This document shows positions 13,310 to 23,253 of a stretch of 64,000 bases of DNA, piece after piece. The position numbers were made by a program, and so were the translations under genes. Position 1 is the stretch's first letter. Every line of letters begins with the position of its first letter. Source of the stretch: Neocallimastix lanati (nom. inval.) (lineage: Eukaryota; Neocallimastigomycota; Neocallimastigomycetes; Neocallimastigales; Neocallimastigaceae); the NCBI GenBank assembly GCA_016946835.1, contig JACVTC010000081.1, positions 740,001 to 804,000 of the forward strand, in the 5' to 3' direction. A model generated the notes under the pieces. The model did no database searches and was not told the DNA's origin. It worked only from the letters and a program-made list of their open reading frames with translations.

Positions 13310-13619
13310 CTAAATTGTGTGAATCCTTGAAGTATAATATTCCAATCTATTCTTCTTCACAGAAAAGTGTTTTGTAATTATATAAATAATCTTCAAATAA
13401 ACCATATTATTATTATAGTTAACTCTTTGGATAAAATAGTTTTTTATATTAATATAGTGTTTTTTAACAATTTTATAAATAATTTCATTATAAATTGATA
13501 CATATATATAATTAATATAGTCTATTTTCAGTCCAAGATTCAAGGTCATGAATGAATGTTAGAGTCTTTTTTTTATTGTAAGGACCAAAACGTCTCAGAC
13601 CTCTACGTATAGTTGACAT
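13310..13619 (-). pseudogene. Unrecognised gene remnant next to tRNA-Trp
   Basis: From the ATG at 13619 the minus strand reads 35 sense codons starting MSTIRRGLRRFGPYNKKK and ending ..WTENRLY before a stop. Another frame then stays open for about 79 codons down to 13310. Composition is more balanced than in neutral DNA here, suggesting a former gene or an exon interrupted by an intron. No family was recognised. Its first codons are repeated at 21649-21661, where the copy is cut off by the LTR of element A. Confidence 0.3.
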
Positions 13620-13848
13620 ATTAAAATAAAAATTAAGCTATACTAATAAAAAAATATTATTATAAAAATTAAATTTTAAAAAAAATATTAAATAAATTTT
13701 TTTTTTAACAACGGTAATTATTGCAAAATTCTAACTATAATTATTTATTAATTACAAAAAAAATGGAGAGTGAGTGATTCGAACACCCAACCTTCCGCTC
13801 TGGAGGCGGACGCGCTACCGTTGCGCCAACCCTCCCTTCTTGATTTTT
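13607..13848. repeat. tRNA-Trp segment, copy 1 of a 242-bp duplication
   Basis: Nearly identical to 21649-21891, with only single-base differences in A/T runs. It carries the whole tRNA gene, its T8 terminator and the first codons of the neighbouring minus-strand remnant. LTR-like DNA begins at its right edge. Confidence 0.85.
13764..13835 (-). tRNA. tRNA-Trp (CCA)
   Basis: 72 nt. It folds as a cloverleaf: acceptor GGAGGGT/ACTCTCC, D stem GCGC/GCGC, anticodon stem TCCGC/GCGGA around the loop CTCCAGA (anticodon CCA), T stem GGGTG/CACTC with loop TTCGAAT, discriminator A. It is followed on the minus strand by T8, a Pol III terminator. No intron. CCA is not encoded, as usual in eukaryotes. Confidence 0.96.
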
Positions 13849-15847
13849 TGATAAATAACAAAATTATTAAATTAAAATAAATAATAAAAAACAAATTCTT
13901 GTTAAAGTTTTCTAGCTTAACCCAAAAATTAATCCATTCTAAAAAAAAATTAAATCCATATTTAAGAAAAATTAATTAAATAAAGATAATTAAAATAAAA
14001 TAATAATAAATTAATTAATCATTAATAATTTTAATTAAAAACTAAAATAAATTAATAAATAATATTTTTCTAAAACTCCAAATAAACAAAATAATAAACA
14101 AATTTAATAAATTATAAATAACAAATAAACAAACTTATAAACATCGCAAAATTAAAATTAAATAGTTAAATAATTTTTTAAGTTACTTTTATTTAAAATA
14201 ATGATTATTTTATTTATTTTATAACTCAACTTTTATAAACAAATTGTAATTAAAATAACATTTTAAAACTCATCTTTATCAACATTTTAATTGTAAATAT
14301 TGTTTAATTTAATAATAAATTATTCTTTATTTCTCTTTTATTAATTTTATTATTTTTAATGTAAATAGTTTAAAATCAAAGAAAAATATAAAAACATGTA
14401 AATATTTCTTATAAATTATTCTTTATTATTAATTAGTTAATAAATTATTATAAAAATTTTATTAGTTTTAATAATCAAAAGTATGATTATTAATTAGTCA
14501 ATAAATTATTATAAATATTTTATTAGTTTTAATAATCAAAAAGTATGATTATTAATTATTTAATAAATTATTATAGATATTTTATTAGTTTTTAATAATC
14601 AATTTTTATGATTATTAATTATTTTGATAAATTATTATATATTTTATTAGTTATTAATAATCAATTTTATTATTAAAATTTAAAATAAATTAGTATAAAT
14701 AATAAATATTTCATTTTATTATTTTATTAGTTTTTAACAATTATTTTATTAATTTAAACAAAATTAATTATTAAATAAATAAAGATTAATATTAAAATAA
14801 AAATAAATTTTTTTAATAAAACATTTTTGTGTTTAATAATAAAACATATTTATTTTTTTTTTTAAATTCCTTAAATCAATTTTTATTCAGTATTTATCCT
14901 TTTATTCACTTCTGCAAAATTTAATTTTTGTAGATTAAGAATATTAGGTATAAATCATTTTTTGTGTAATAATTCTATTAAGAACTAACTCAAAATAGAA
15001 TTATTAACTACAACTTAACGACTAATTCATTAAGTTGAGAAAATAAAATAAAATAAATTTTTTTTACCTTTAATGTAGAGTTTATTATAAAATTAATTAT
15101 AATAATAACACAAAATGTAAGAGAAGAATTGTTTGTATAAATTGATCTTAAAAATATGTTTTTGAATAAAATATTTTTATTAATTTATTAAAGTTAAAAA
15201 TATAAAAATGTTACTATTATAACTATGTTTTTTATAATAATAACTCTTGATTTCTCAAAGAGAACTCAAGAGCCTTATTTATATTTTTTTATGAAAATAA
15301 GGTTAAATAAGAAAGGGTTTTCTAATCTTAACAAATCTCTTATCTAGGAAAAGATTAGATAGAAAAACCTAGATAAGTTTTCGATCGATATTCTATCCAT
15401 ATCGATCATCGCATTAATTAAGTAAAACCGATTACTTCTAAAAAGTAATTGGAAAAAATCTTAATTAACCGATTTTCCAATCTAATCTAATGATCGAAAA
15501 TAAAAGAATAAAATAATAAAAGATATTTCGATCATATAATTTATCCTTATATTAAAAATATAAAATTAAATAGTTAATAAAATACAGAATACATTATAAA
15601 ATACAGAATACATTATAAAATACAGAATAAAATACAATACAAAATACATTAGTTACAGTAGAGAATTTAACATATTGTAAATATATTATTTAAAATTAAT
15701 TAAATAAATTTTGTTAAATTAATGAATATTTAAAATTAAATTAAATAAATTTAATAAATATTATATGTAATTAAATAAAGTTATAGTTATAATAACTTAA
15801 CTAAGAAAATATAATTATTTGTTAGCAAATAATTATAGATTCTTACA
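13849..15847 (+). repeat. LTR-derived DNA upstream of tRNA-Trp copy 1 (families I and J)
   Basis: Starts TGATAAATAAC after a T run, 13 bp from the tRNA 5' end. A similar start is at 37462. The right part (about 14990-15847) is an LTR-like repeat also present at 355-800 and, inverted, at 63448-64000; it ends ATTCTTACA, followed by TTTT and element A. No protein frame is present. The start of the J repeat is not defined, so at least two LTR fragments are probably joined here. Confidence 0.5.
14410..14665. repeat. Tandem repeat of about 62-66 bp, four copies
   Basis: The unit contains GATTATTAATTA, AATAAATTATTATA and ATTTTATTAGTTTTAATAAT; four successive copies differ by point changes and small gaps. 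Confidence 0.7.
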
Positions 15848-15850
15848 TTT

Positions 15851-16228
15851 TGGTACGATACCAAGTGAAAAATTAAAATTAAATACGACTAAATTTACAT
15901 AAAAAATAGAAAATCAAATTAATCCATAAAAGGATAAATTTGATTGAAATTTATATATAAAGTATAAAATTAGAAATTATTAAGACTCTCTCTTTTCCAC
16001 ATATAACTTTATTAAATGTAAAAAATTAGATTGAATGACAATTGATCTAAATTGAGATTTCAATTGATCAAAAATAAAAATTTAATAAAAATTAAATAAA
16101 CAATTTATAAAGTAGAATTTAAGTATTTAGTTATAATTTACAACTTTAGTGTGAATTACTTATTATTGTGAATATTAATATAATTAGATTTAAATTTTAA
16201 AAATTCATTTACATTGCACCATAAAATT
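15851..16228 (+). repeat. 5' LTR of element A
   Basis: 378 bp starting TGGTACGATACCAAG; the 3' copy starts TGGTACGAGACCAAG. The end (ATAAAATT) is set by divergence from the 3' copy and by the primer site beginning at 16230. Confidence 0.9.
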
Positions 16229-16229
16229 T

Positions 16230-16246
16230 TGGGGGCTGATCCGGGA
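16230..16246 (+). promoter_or_regulatory. Primer binding site, tRNA-Pro-like
   Basis: TGGGGGCTGATCCGGGA lies 1 nt after the LTR. Its complement ends in CCA with discriminator C, as in eukaryotic tRNA-Pro, and implies acceptor GGCTGAT/ATCAGCC and a CCGGG/CCCGG T stem. The tRNA-Pro assignment is inference; no tRNA-Pro gene is in the window. Confidence 0.75.
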
Positions 16247-16398
16247 AGAAGTAAATGAATTAATTATATTAATGAAAAACATAATAAGTAATAATAAATA
16301 ATATTATAAAGAGTAATAAAAAAAAAAAAAAAAAATATGAGAATAAATAAAATAATACTGTACGATAAACTACATATAAGCCAGCCTGTTGACGACAA

Positions 16399-17343
16399 AT
16401 GAAAGAAATGGACTATAATATTATTAATATTTTGCCGACCTTGGATAGTACCGATAAGCAAGAAGTAATTCGTTGGTATGAAGATGTTGACGCTATCCTT
16501 AAGGTGGCTAAAATAACCGACCCAGAGGTAATATATCAGTTAGCCTACTTGTCCTCACATGGTGAAGCTCGTAAAGCCATTAAGGAAATCAAAGAAATCA
16601 GTAGATCCTTCCCATCCTTAGCTCAACTAAGAAAAGGACTATTAGGGAGAAAGAAATTATCAAAAATTGAACTTTATGATCATCTGAAGAATATAACTAT
16701 AAAAAGGGATGAAGAATTAGAAGATTTTAATAATAACTATCTTCAGATGTATCAACAAATAGATGCTAAATTCAAGGAAGGCATTACCGTAATGGACTAT
16801 CTCAAATCTATAAGATACAGGAGGGAGGCATGTCGAGTGGTCCTTTTAGATGACTGTTCTACCATAGAGGAAGCTACTAAGTCCGCGGAGAAGGCTCAAA
16901 AATTATGGGAATTCGAAAATTCCCTTGAAGAAGAAACTAGACGAACTTTTACCAAAGGATACAAGGCGAGAACTCGTAGTCAAACCTTTTATTCTAATAA
17001 CTTCGAAAATGGAGAGGAAAAGAAGATAGTTACCAGGAAATATAACTTAAGCTCGGATTATGAAGGACCAAAAAGGGAATTCGGAGAAAAAGGAATCTAC
17101 TACAACAAAAACCCCAATGTCAGAGAAAAATCGTTTTACCAAGATTATTACAATAAGAACAGTAGGGAAATACAAAAAGAAATTCCTATTTTGAAAACTG
17201 CTTCGATAATCTGCTACCGATGTCAAGAACCAGGGCATAAAGTATACCAGTGCCCATACAGTAATGAAGAGCTTATCCAAGTTTTAAGCAACAGAATAAA
17301 GAAAAATATGGAAAGTTCCTCAATGCAAGATAAAAAAAACTGA
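16399..17343 (+). CDS. gag: Gag of element A
   Basis: 314 codons. The capsid-like part (about 1-180) is alpha-helical by composition; a basic region follows; one CCHC zinc knuckle (CX2CX4HX4C, residues 272-285, CYRCQEPGHKVYQC) binds RNA in retroelement nucleocapsids. It forms the virus-like particle that packages the element's RNA. The start is the first ATG after the leader. The frame ends GAT-AAA-AAA-AAC-TGA, and pol continues in the -1 frame with no stop in between. Unlike pol, this frame is intact. Confidence 0.92.
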   Translation: MKEMDYNIINILPTLDSTDKQEVIRWYEDVDAILKVAKITDPEVIYQLAYLSSHGEARKAIKEIKEISRSFPSLAQLRKGLLGRKKLSKIELYDHLKNITIKRDEELEDFNNNYLQMYQQIDAKFKEGITVMDYLKSIRYRREACRVVLLDDCSTIEEATKSAEKAQKLWEFENSLEEETRRTFTKGYKARTRSQTFYSNNFENGEEKKIVTRKYNLSSDYEGPKREFGEKGIYYNKNPNVREKSFYQDYYNKNSREIQKEIPILKTASIICYRCQEPGHKVYQCPYSNEELIQVLSNRIKKNMESSSMQDKKN

Positions 17344-17374
17344 TTAGTGAGAGTCCGTTAGCTCTCGTTAATCA
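17334..17374 (+). promoter_or_regulatory. Programmed -1 frameshift signal (gag-pol) of element A
   Basis: The heptamer A-AAA-AAC (17334-17340) is in phase with gag and directly precedes its TGA. From the stop onwards, TGATTAGTGAGAG (17341-17353) pairs with CTCTCGTTAATCA (17362-17374), 13 bp including two G-U pairs, around the loop TCCGTTAG. The uninterrupted GAGAG/CTCTC core starts 8 nt after the heptamer. A -1 slip continues CTG-ATT-AGT.. straight into pol. Slippery site plus stem is the standard retroviral arrangement. Confidence 0.85.
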
Positions 17375-20300
17375 AACTAACACTACTTCAAATTCAAGAA
17401 TTAAGGTTTATGGTGCAGAAAGGAACGATAGAATAGAAAAAAACTTCCAAGAAAAGCAAAAGAAAAAGCCGTATGACCATAAACCTAAAAGGTCTCTTAA
17501 AGATGACCCGCAACTTATAACTAACACTCCTGCCACCCGTAGAATGGATTTAGATAACTCGTTGACTAGAGTAACTGCGGAATCTATAACGGAATTGCAC
17601 CCTTCAATCATAGCTCAACCTAGGATTGACAAGGCAAAGAAAGACTCAAAAAAGGAACGAAGAACAGAAATTACCAATTCACTTCAGGAAGACAAAGCTA
17701 CGATAAATGAGGGAGTCCCAATAATCATCAATAATGAGGATGAAGAGATGGTTGAGAAAGTGGAAAATGAAGGAATAAAAGCAACCTCTTTAATAAGAAA
17801 TAAAGAGAAACATATAAACTTGATAAATAAGGAAACTAATTATAAAATTAAAGAAGATTTAAATAATACATTAGCTAATATTTCCATCGCCCAATTATTG
17901 GACATTAGCCCAAAAGTGAGAGCAGAACTCGTTAAACAACTGAAATTTAGTAAGAATGAACCCTCCGTTAATCTTGTACATCATGGAAAAATAGCCATAT
18001 CTAAATGTAAAATATATGATGTACCATCCAAGGTATACTTAGATTATGGAGCAGGACTTAATTTAATCTCAAAATCCTATTTGGAAAAGCTACCTGTAAA
18101 ACCAAAACCTGTTGGAATATCTACCAGCTCCATAGTTCAAGTATTATCTGACGTGGATGAAACTCCAGGATTGATTTATAAGTTTCCCCTTACTATTGGA
18201 AATATTACCATAGAAGCCGAATTTAGACTAGTCGAAAAAGATGATTTATTATTTGATATTATTATATGTTATGAAACAATAATTGAAAACAATTTATTTA
18301 TAAACCCAGTGACGTTAGAACTATGTAGAGTCAACCCTAAATTGGAAACAACCAAGATTAAGGAATTATTTAAAGAAATTAAGGATAAATATAATTTATG
18401 GGATGTTATTGAACAGCTTGATGAATTAGACAGATCAGATGAACCGCCAGATTTAAAACAGTATGAGATAGCAAATTTGCTTTTAACTACTAAACAGCCT
18501 AAAACAAGAAAGAAACATCAAAGAAATGACTCTCTTGTACTCAATACTGAAGACAATGATAATGAAATCACGATATTTAATTTTACAAGTGAGGAGGAGA
18601 GAAAATCAACGTTAGAGAGGATCTATAAAGAGGGGATTGGTATTACCGATAAAGAATTCATCTCCAAAATAAAGAAACTTCTCAACTCCTATGATGAAAT
18701 AATTGCGTTAAGTACGGATGACCTTTCTAAAACCAATCTTTTACCTCATTCAATCCAATTGAAAAAGGATAGTCATCCTATTAAACAACGCTCATATCGG
18801 CTTTCTAAGTCTAAAGCTGATATATTAAAGCAAGAATTAGTTAAGCTAATTAACAAAAGACTCATTGTTCCTTCCCATTCTTCATGGTCTTCTCCTATTA
18901 TTCTTATTCCTAAGAAAAACGGGAAATGGCGTCTCTGTGTGGACTACAGGAAGCTAAATGAACTAACAATCAAGGACTCTTACGCAATACCGTATATTGA
19001 AGAAATTTTATTCTCTGTTGGAGGAGATATTAAGTCTATTTCAACTATCGATCTATTTTCTGGGTATCACCAAATACCCATGAAAGACGAAGATATTGAG
19101 AAAACAAGTTTTACCACTATGTTTGGTAACTTTAATTTTGTAGTAATGCCCTTTGGACTTACTAACTGCGCCTGCAACTTTCCAAAGGGAAATGAATAGG
19201 ATATTTTTTCCATTAATTGGAAAATGTATGTTCGTGTATTTAGACGATTTAGTTATATTCTCCAAATGCGACGGAAGACCATTTAGAGCATTTAAAGGCT
19301 GTGTTCCAAATAATTAAAGAAAATGGATTGAAAATCAATATCGAAAAGTGCCACTTCTTCATGAGAGAAGTAGAAGTTCTAAGGTCACTTGTTAACTACT
19401 AAAGGGATAAAACCAGTACCTTCGAAAATTGAAGCCATAAGACATTGGGAAAAACCTAAAAATATTTCGGAGCTTAGATCTTTTCTAGGTACGGTAGGAT
19501 ATTATCGTAAATTCATACCAAATTTCGCTAGAGTTGCTTAATCATTATATAAGTTGTTGCGTAAAAATGAAGAATTTAGTTGGAATCAAGAATGCCAGGG
19601 AAGTTTTAATAATTTAAAGGAGTTCCTAATTCAAGATCCAATACTAAAATTTCCAGATTTCAGTAAAGAATTTATAATAAGGACTTGACGCATCATACGA
19701 AGGTTTAGGTGGCGTCTTACTACAAAAGTATGATGGTAAGGAATTTCCGATTCATTATGTTAGCCGAACATTACAGAAAGAAGAGAAGAACTATCCTATT
19801 ACTAAATTGGAAGGGTGCCGCAGCTTTCTTTTCTGTTACTAAGTTCAAATCGTATATAACGGGAAATGATTTTGAAACGATACTCTATACTGATCATAAA
19901 CCTCTTGTGGGAATGTTCAAGAACAAGGAGCCAACTGATAAGCAACTGGCTAATTGGGTGCTGGAATTTAGTATGTTAAAGGTCGTAGTTAAATACGAAG
20001 AAGGTAAGAAGAATGTACTTGCTGACGCCTTATCAAGACTCGCACCTTTGAAACAAACCGAAGAACCAATTCAAGTATCTAGTATCACACCTCTTATGGA
20101 CAAGTTTATTAATACAAAAATAGTAAATATTGAAGGTGAAGATTATTACGATGACGGTACTAGCTTAAGAAAAGTCATTACCGATAAACAACAACAACTG
20201 GAGTTAATAGAAAAAGCACATAATGTAGGTCATGAAGGATCATTTAAGACCTACAACCGATTAAAGAGAGATTTCTACTGGCCAAACATGACAAGAGACG

Positions 20301-21227
20301 TTAATCATTATGTTAAAGTCTGTCATAAATGTCAACTATTTCGCTCAAAACCGTACCCCAAATATGAAGAAGACATTGCGACCCCTTCTGAGGCTCCATT
20401 TGTTAGAGTAGGCTTAGACTTAATTGGACCCTTAAGAACGACTCGAAGAAATAATTCCTTTATTGTAGTACTCGTTGATTACTTTACTGAGTGGGTAGAA
20501 GCTAAACCACTTAGTAGGATTGAATCTAGTGATATAATTGAGTTTTTAACCGACGTTTTTAGTCGACATGGGATTCCCGAAATTTTAATCACTGACAATG
20601 GCCCTCAATTCGTATCCAGTCAAACTAAAGGATTCTTAGATATCTATAATATTTATATTCATCCTGCAACCACGTATCATCCCGAAACCAATGGTAAGGT
20701 TGAAAATAGAAACAAGGAGATAGGTAAGTATTTGAGATTATTAAGTCAAGAAGAAAAGGATTGGAATGAACTACTTCCTGCTGCACTTTGGGCTCTCCGT
20801 ACAGCTAAAAATGAGAAAACAGGCTTTTCTAGTTTCGAGTTATTGTATGGACGAAGAGATAAAGCAACCGTTTGAACTATTGGTGAATATAGACCGGAAA
20901 TTGCCTAATGAAACTAAGGAAGAATTTTTAATACGAAGATTTACTAGACATAGGAAATGGGTGCAAGAAGCTGTACAGAATATTGAGAACGCGAATGCTT
21001 TATGGCGTGATCGAAGAAAACAAGTAAAACGTATGAAGAAAAATTATAATAAAGGTGATTTAGTATTAGTGCGTTATTTAAATAGGAGGAAGTTAGACCC
21101 ATTCTTTTTAGGTCCGTTGAAAATTGTAAAAACAGAATTTAACACCGTAGTCTTAAGTGACCCTGAAACCGGAGAAATCATGGACCGAAATGTCCACAAA
21201 AAGAATATTGTACCATACTTCTCTTAA
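17340..21227 (+). pseudogene. pol: Pol of element A (protease-RT-RNase H-integrase), frameshifted
   Basis: Read from the -1 frame after gag. The first block stays open to 19199 and holds the protease (LDYGAGLNLIS, with Tyr where Ser/Thr is expected) and RT up to VMPFGLTN. Single-base length changes near 19167, 19272, 19382, 19683, 19813 and 20863 and a TAA at 19539 break the rest. In the shifted frames the RT active site VYLDDLV, the RNase H DHKPL region, the integrase zinc domain (HX..CHKCQ) and the catalytic core (GLDLIGP, TDNGPQF, ETNGKVENRN) are all still readable, ending PYFS at 21227. Domain order is Ty3/gypsy. Seven lesions suggest a dead copy, yet five indels and the nonsense codon cluster in 0.7 kb while the LTRs are 99% identical, so assembly error must be considered. 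Confidence 0.88.
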
Positions 21228-21256
21228 CTGACTTCAAGGGACGAAGTCCTAAGCTT

Positions 21257-21267
21257 AAGGAGGGAGA
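21257..21267 (+). promoter_or_regulatory. Polypurine tract of element A
   Basis: AAGGAGGGAGA ends 3 nt before the 3' LTR, where plus-strand DNA synthesis is primed in LTR elements. Confidence 0.8.
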
Positions 21268-21270
21268 TCT

Positions 21271-21648
21271 TGGTACGAGACCAAGTGAAAAATTAAAATT
21301 AAATACGACTAAATTTACATAAAAAATAGAAAATCAAATTAATCCATAAAAGGATAAATTGAATTGAAATTTATATATAAAGTATAAAATTAGAAATTAT
21401 TAAGACTCTCTCTTTTCCACATATAACTTTATTAAATGTAAAAAATTAGATTGAATGACAATTGATCTAAATTGAGATTTCAATTGATTAAAAATAAAAA
21501 TTTAATAAAAATTAAATAAACAATTTATAAAGTAGAATTTAAGTATTTAGTTATAATTTACAACTTTAGTGTGAATTACTTATTATTGTGAATATTAATA
21601 TAATTAGATTTAAATTTTAAAAATTCATTTACATTGCACCATAAAATT
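21271..21648 (+). repeat. 3' LTR of element A
   Basis: 378 bp, about 99% identical to the 5' LTR. Its outer end abuts GTATAGTTGACAT, the truncated start of the gene remnant known from 13607-13619. Confidence 0.9.
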
Positions 21649-21891
21649 GTATAGTTGACATATTAAAATAAAAATTAAGCTATACTAATAAAAAAATATT
21701 ATTTTAAAAATTAAATTTAAAAAAAAAATATTAAATAAATTTTTTTTTAACAACGGTAATTATTGCAAAATTCTAACTATAATTATTTATTAATTACAAA
21801 AAAAATGGAGAGTGAGTGATTCGAACACCCAACCTTCCGCTCTGGAGGCGGACGCGCTACCGTTGCGCCAACCCTCCCTTCTTGATTTTTT
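21649..21891. repeat. tRNA-Trp segment, copy 2 of the duplication
   Basis: 243 bp matching 13607-13848. It is bounded exactly on the left by the LTR of element A and on the right by the LTR of element C. Confidence 0.85.
21806..21877 (-). tRNA. tRNA-Trp (CCA), second copy
   Basis: Identical over all 72 nt to the gene at 13764-13835, with the same T8 terminator. The LTR of element C begins 14 bp upstream of its 5' end, about where Pol III starts, yet internal A and B boxes are untouched, so it may still be expressed. Confidence 0.96.
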
Positions 21892-21942
21892 TGATAAAGA
21901 ATAGAATAATAATGATATTTTTAATTAAATTTTTAATAATTT
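21892..21942 (+). repeat. 5' LTR of element C, left fragment
   Basis: The first 51 bp of the LTR, starting TGATAAAGAATAG and ending in the AATTT target duplicated by element B. Confidence 0.88.
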
Positions 21943-22677
21943 TGTTAAAAAGTAAACAGGTTGAATTTAACGAGGAATCAGGTTGATATATCTATATAAT
22001 ATAACTATATAGATATAAGTAAATTACTAAAATAGAAGAGTTATAAAGTTAAATTTGTTAATTTAACACTTAATTAAAACTAATAATTGGTTTGATATGA
22101 TAAAAATTTTTATTTATTAATAAAAATATATAGTTATATTATAATAGGTTAACTATAACCTTACAAAGGACAAAAAGATAAATTTGAATTTTCTTTTTAT
22201 ACTTTGTAGGTTTGAGAATATTGATAATAATAATATAAAGTTGATAATAATAATATTTAGTATAAGAATATGTTTAATATAAATAAATTATATTTTTTAA
22301 TCTAATATATTAGCTAATATATATAATATAATATTAAATTTAAATATTTAATATAGTAATTAATAATTAATAATTAATTAAATCAATATAACATAAATTA
22401 ATACATAAACATTAATTTATGAATCAAGGATGACATGACCAAATGATTCATGTTAATAAATATTTTATTTATTAATAATATTTAAGTTTAATATGATATC
22501 ATTAGAATCAGTAGGCCTAAGCTGGTCCTAAGATGATCAAATAACTTATAATATTATAAAATAAATAAAATTTAAAGAATAATTAATGAATTATAAATTT
22601 TTATTAATTATTTTGTTTTTAATAATTTTAATTGAAATTAATTGAAATTGAAATTTAATTCAGTTGTAATTTCGACA
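21943..22677 (-). repeat. 3' LTR of element B
   Basis: 735 bp; on the minus strand it begins TGTCGAAATTAC and ends TTTTTAACA. Confidence 0.93.
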
Positions 22678-22764
22678 ACGCCCTTCCACAAAAATCGGAT
22701 TCCAGACGATTTTGTGTAACGTTACATAAAGAAATTATTATATTTATAAAATTGTATATTTTAA

Positions 22765-22797
<33 letters not shown>

Positions 22798-23202
22798 GAA
22801 GTAAAAAGGTCACATGAGTCCTTTAAAGAACACATTACAAGTGGCCATTTCATGGAAATTTCGAAATTGTCAAAATTTACTGAAATTAAAATTTTGTTAT
22901 AAAATTAAATATCGAGAAATATAATGGTGTGAATTTTATTAAAAATTTCGTTGAAAAAATGTAAAATTGAAATTTTGAAATTGAAATTGAAATTTCATCT
23001 TAATTTTATGCATTAAATTGAAAATTTTTAAATATAGTGAAAATTTATAATTTAATGAATATAATAATGTAAAAATAAATAAAGTATTATTAAATTTCGA
23101 TTTTTTAAAAATTTTTGAAATTTTGAAATGTAAAATTTTAAATTAACTAATTTAATTTTGAAATATTATTATTTAATATACTATTTATAGCTTAAGTATA
23201 AT

Positions 23203-23247
<45 letters not shown>
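22678..23247 (-). other. 3' untranslated part of element B
   Basis: Between the pol stop and the 3' LTR. On the coding strand GGAAGGG (22681-22687) a few bases before the LTR is the polypurine tract. Two long T runs on the plus strand (about 22769-22797 and 23208-23249) are poly-A on the coding strand, one starting directly at the pol stop. Confidence 0.7.

Positions 23248-23253
<6 letters not shown>

Larger units (their letters stand above)
15851..21648 (+). mobile_element. Element A: Ty3/gypsy LTR retrotransposon with broken pol
   Basis: Two 378-bp LTRs (15851-16228, 21271-21648) differ at about four positions, so insertion or last gene conversion was recent. The order is LTR, tRNA-Pro-like primer site, gag, -1 frameshift signal, pol (protease, RT, RNase H, integrase), polypurine tract, LTR. 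Integrase follows RNase H, as in Ty3/gypsy. No chromodomain follows the integrase. The flanking pentamers do not match, so the expected target duplication is missing. Left, the LTR abuts ATTCTTACA-TTT; right, it abuts the tRNA-Trp segment. Confidence 0.93.
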
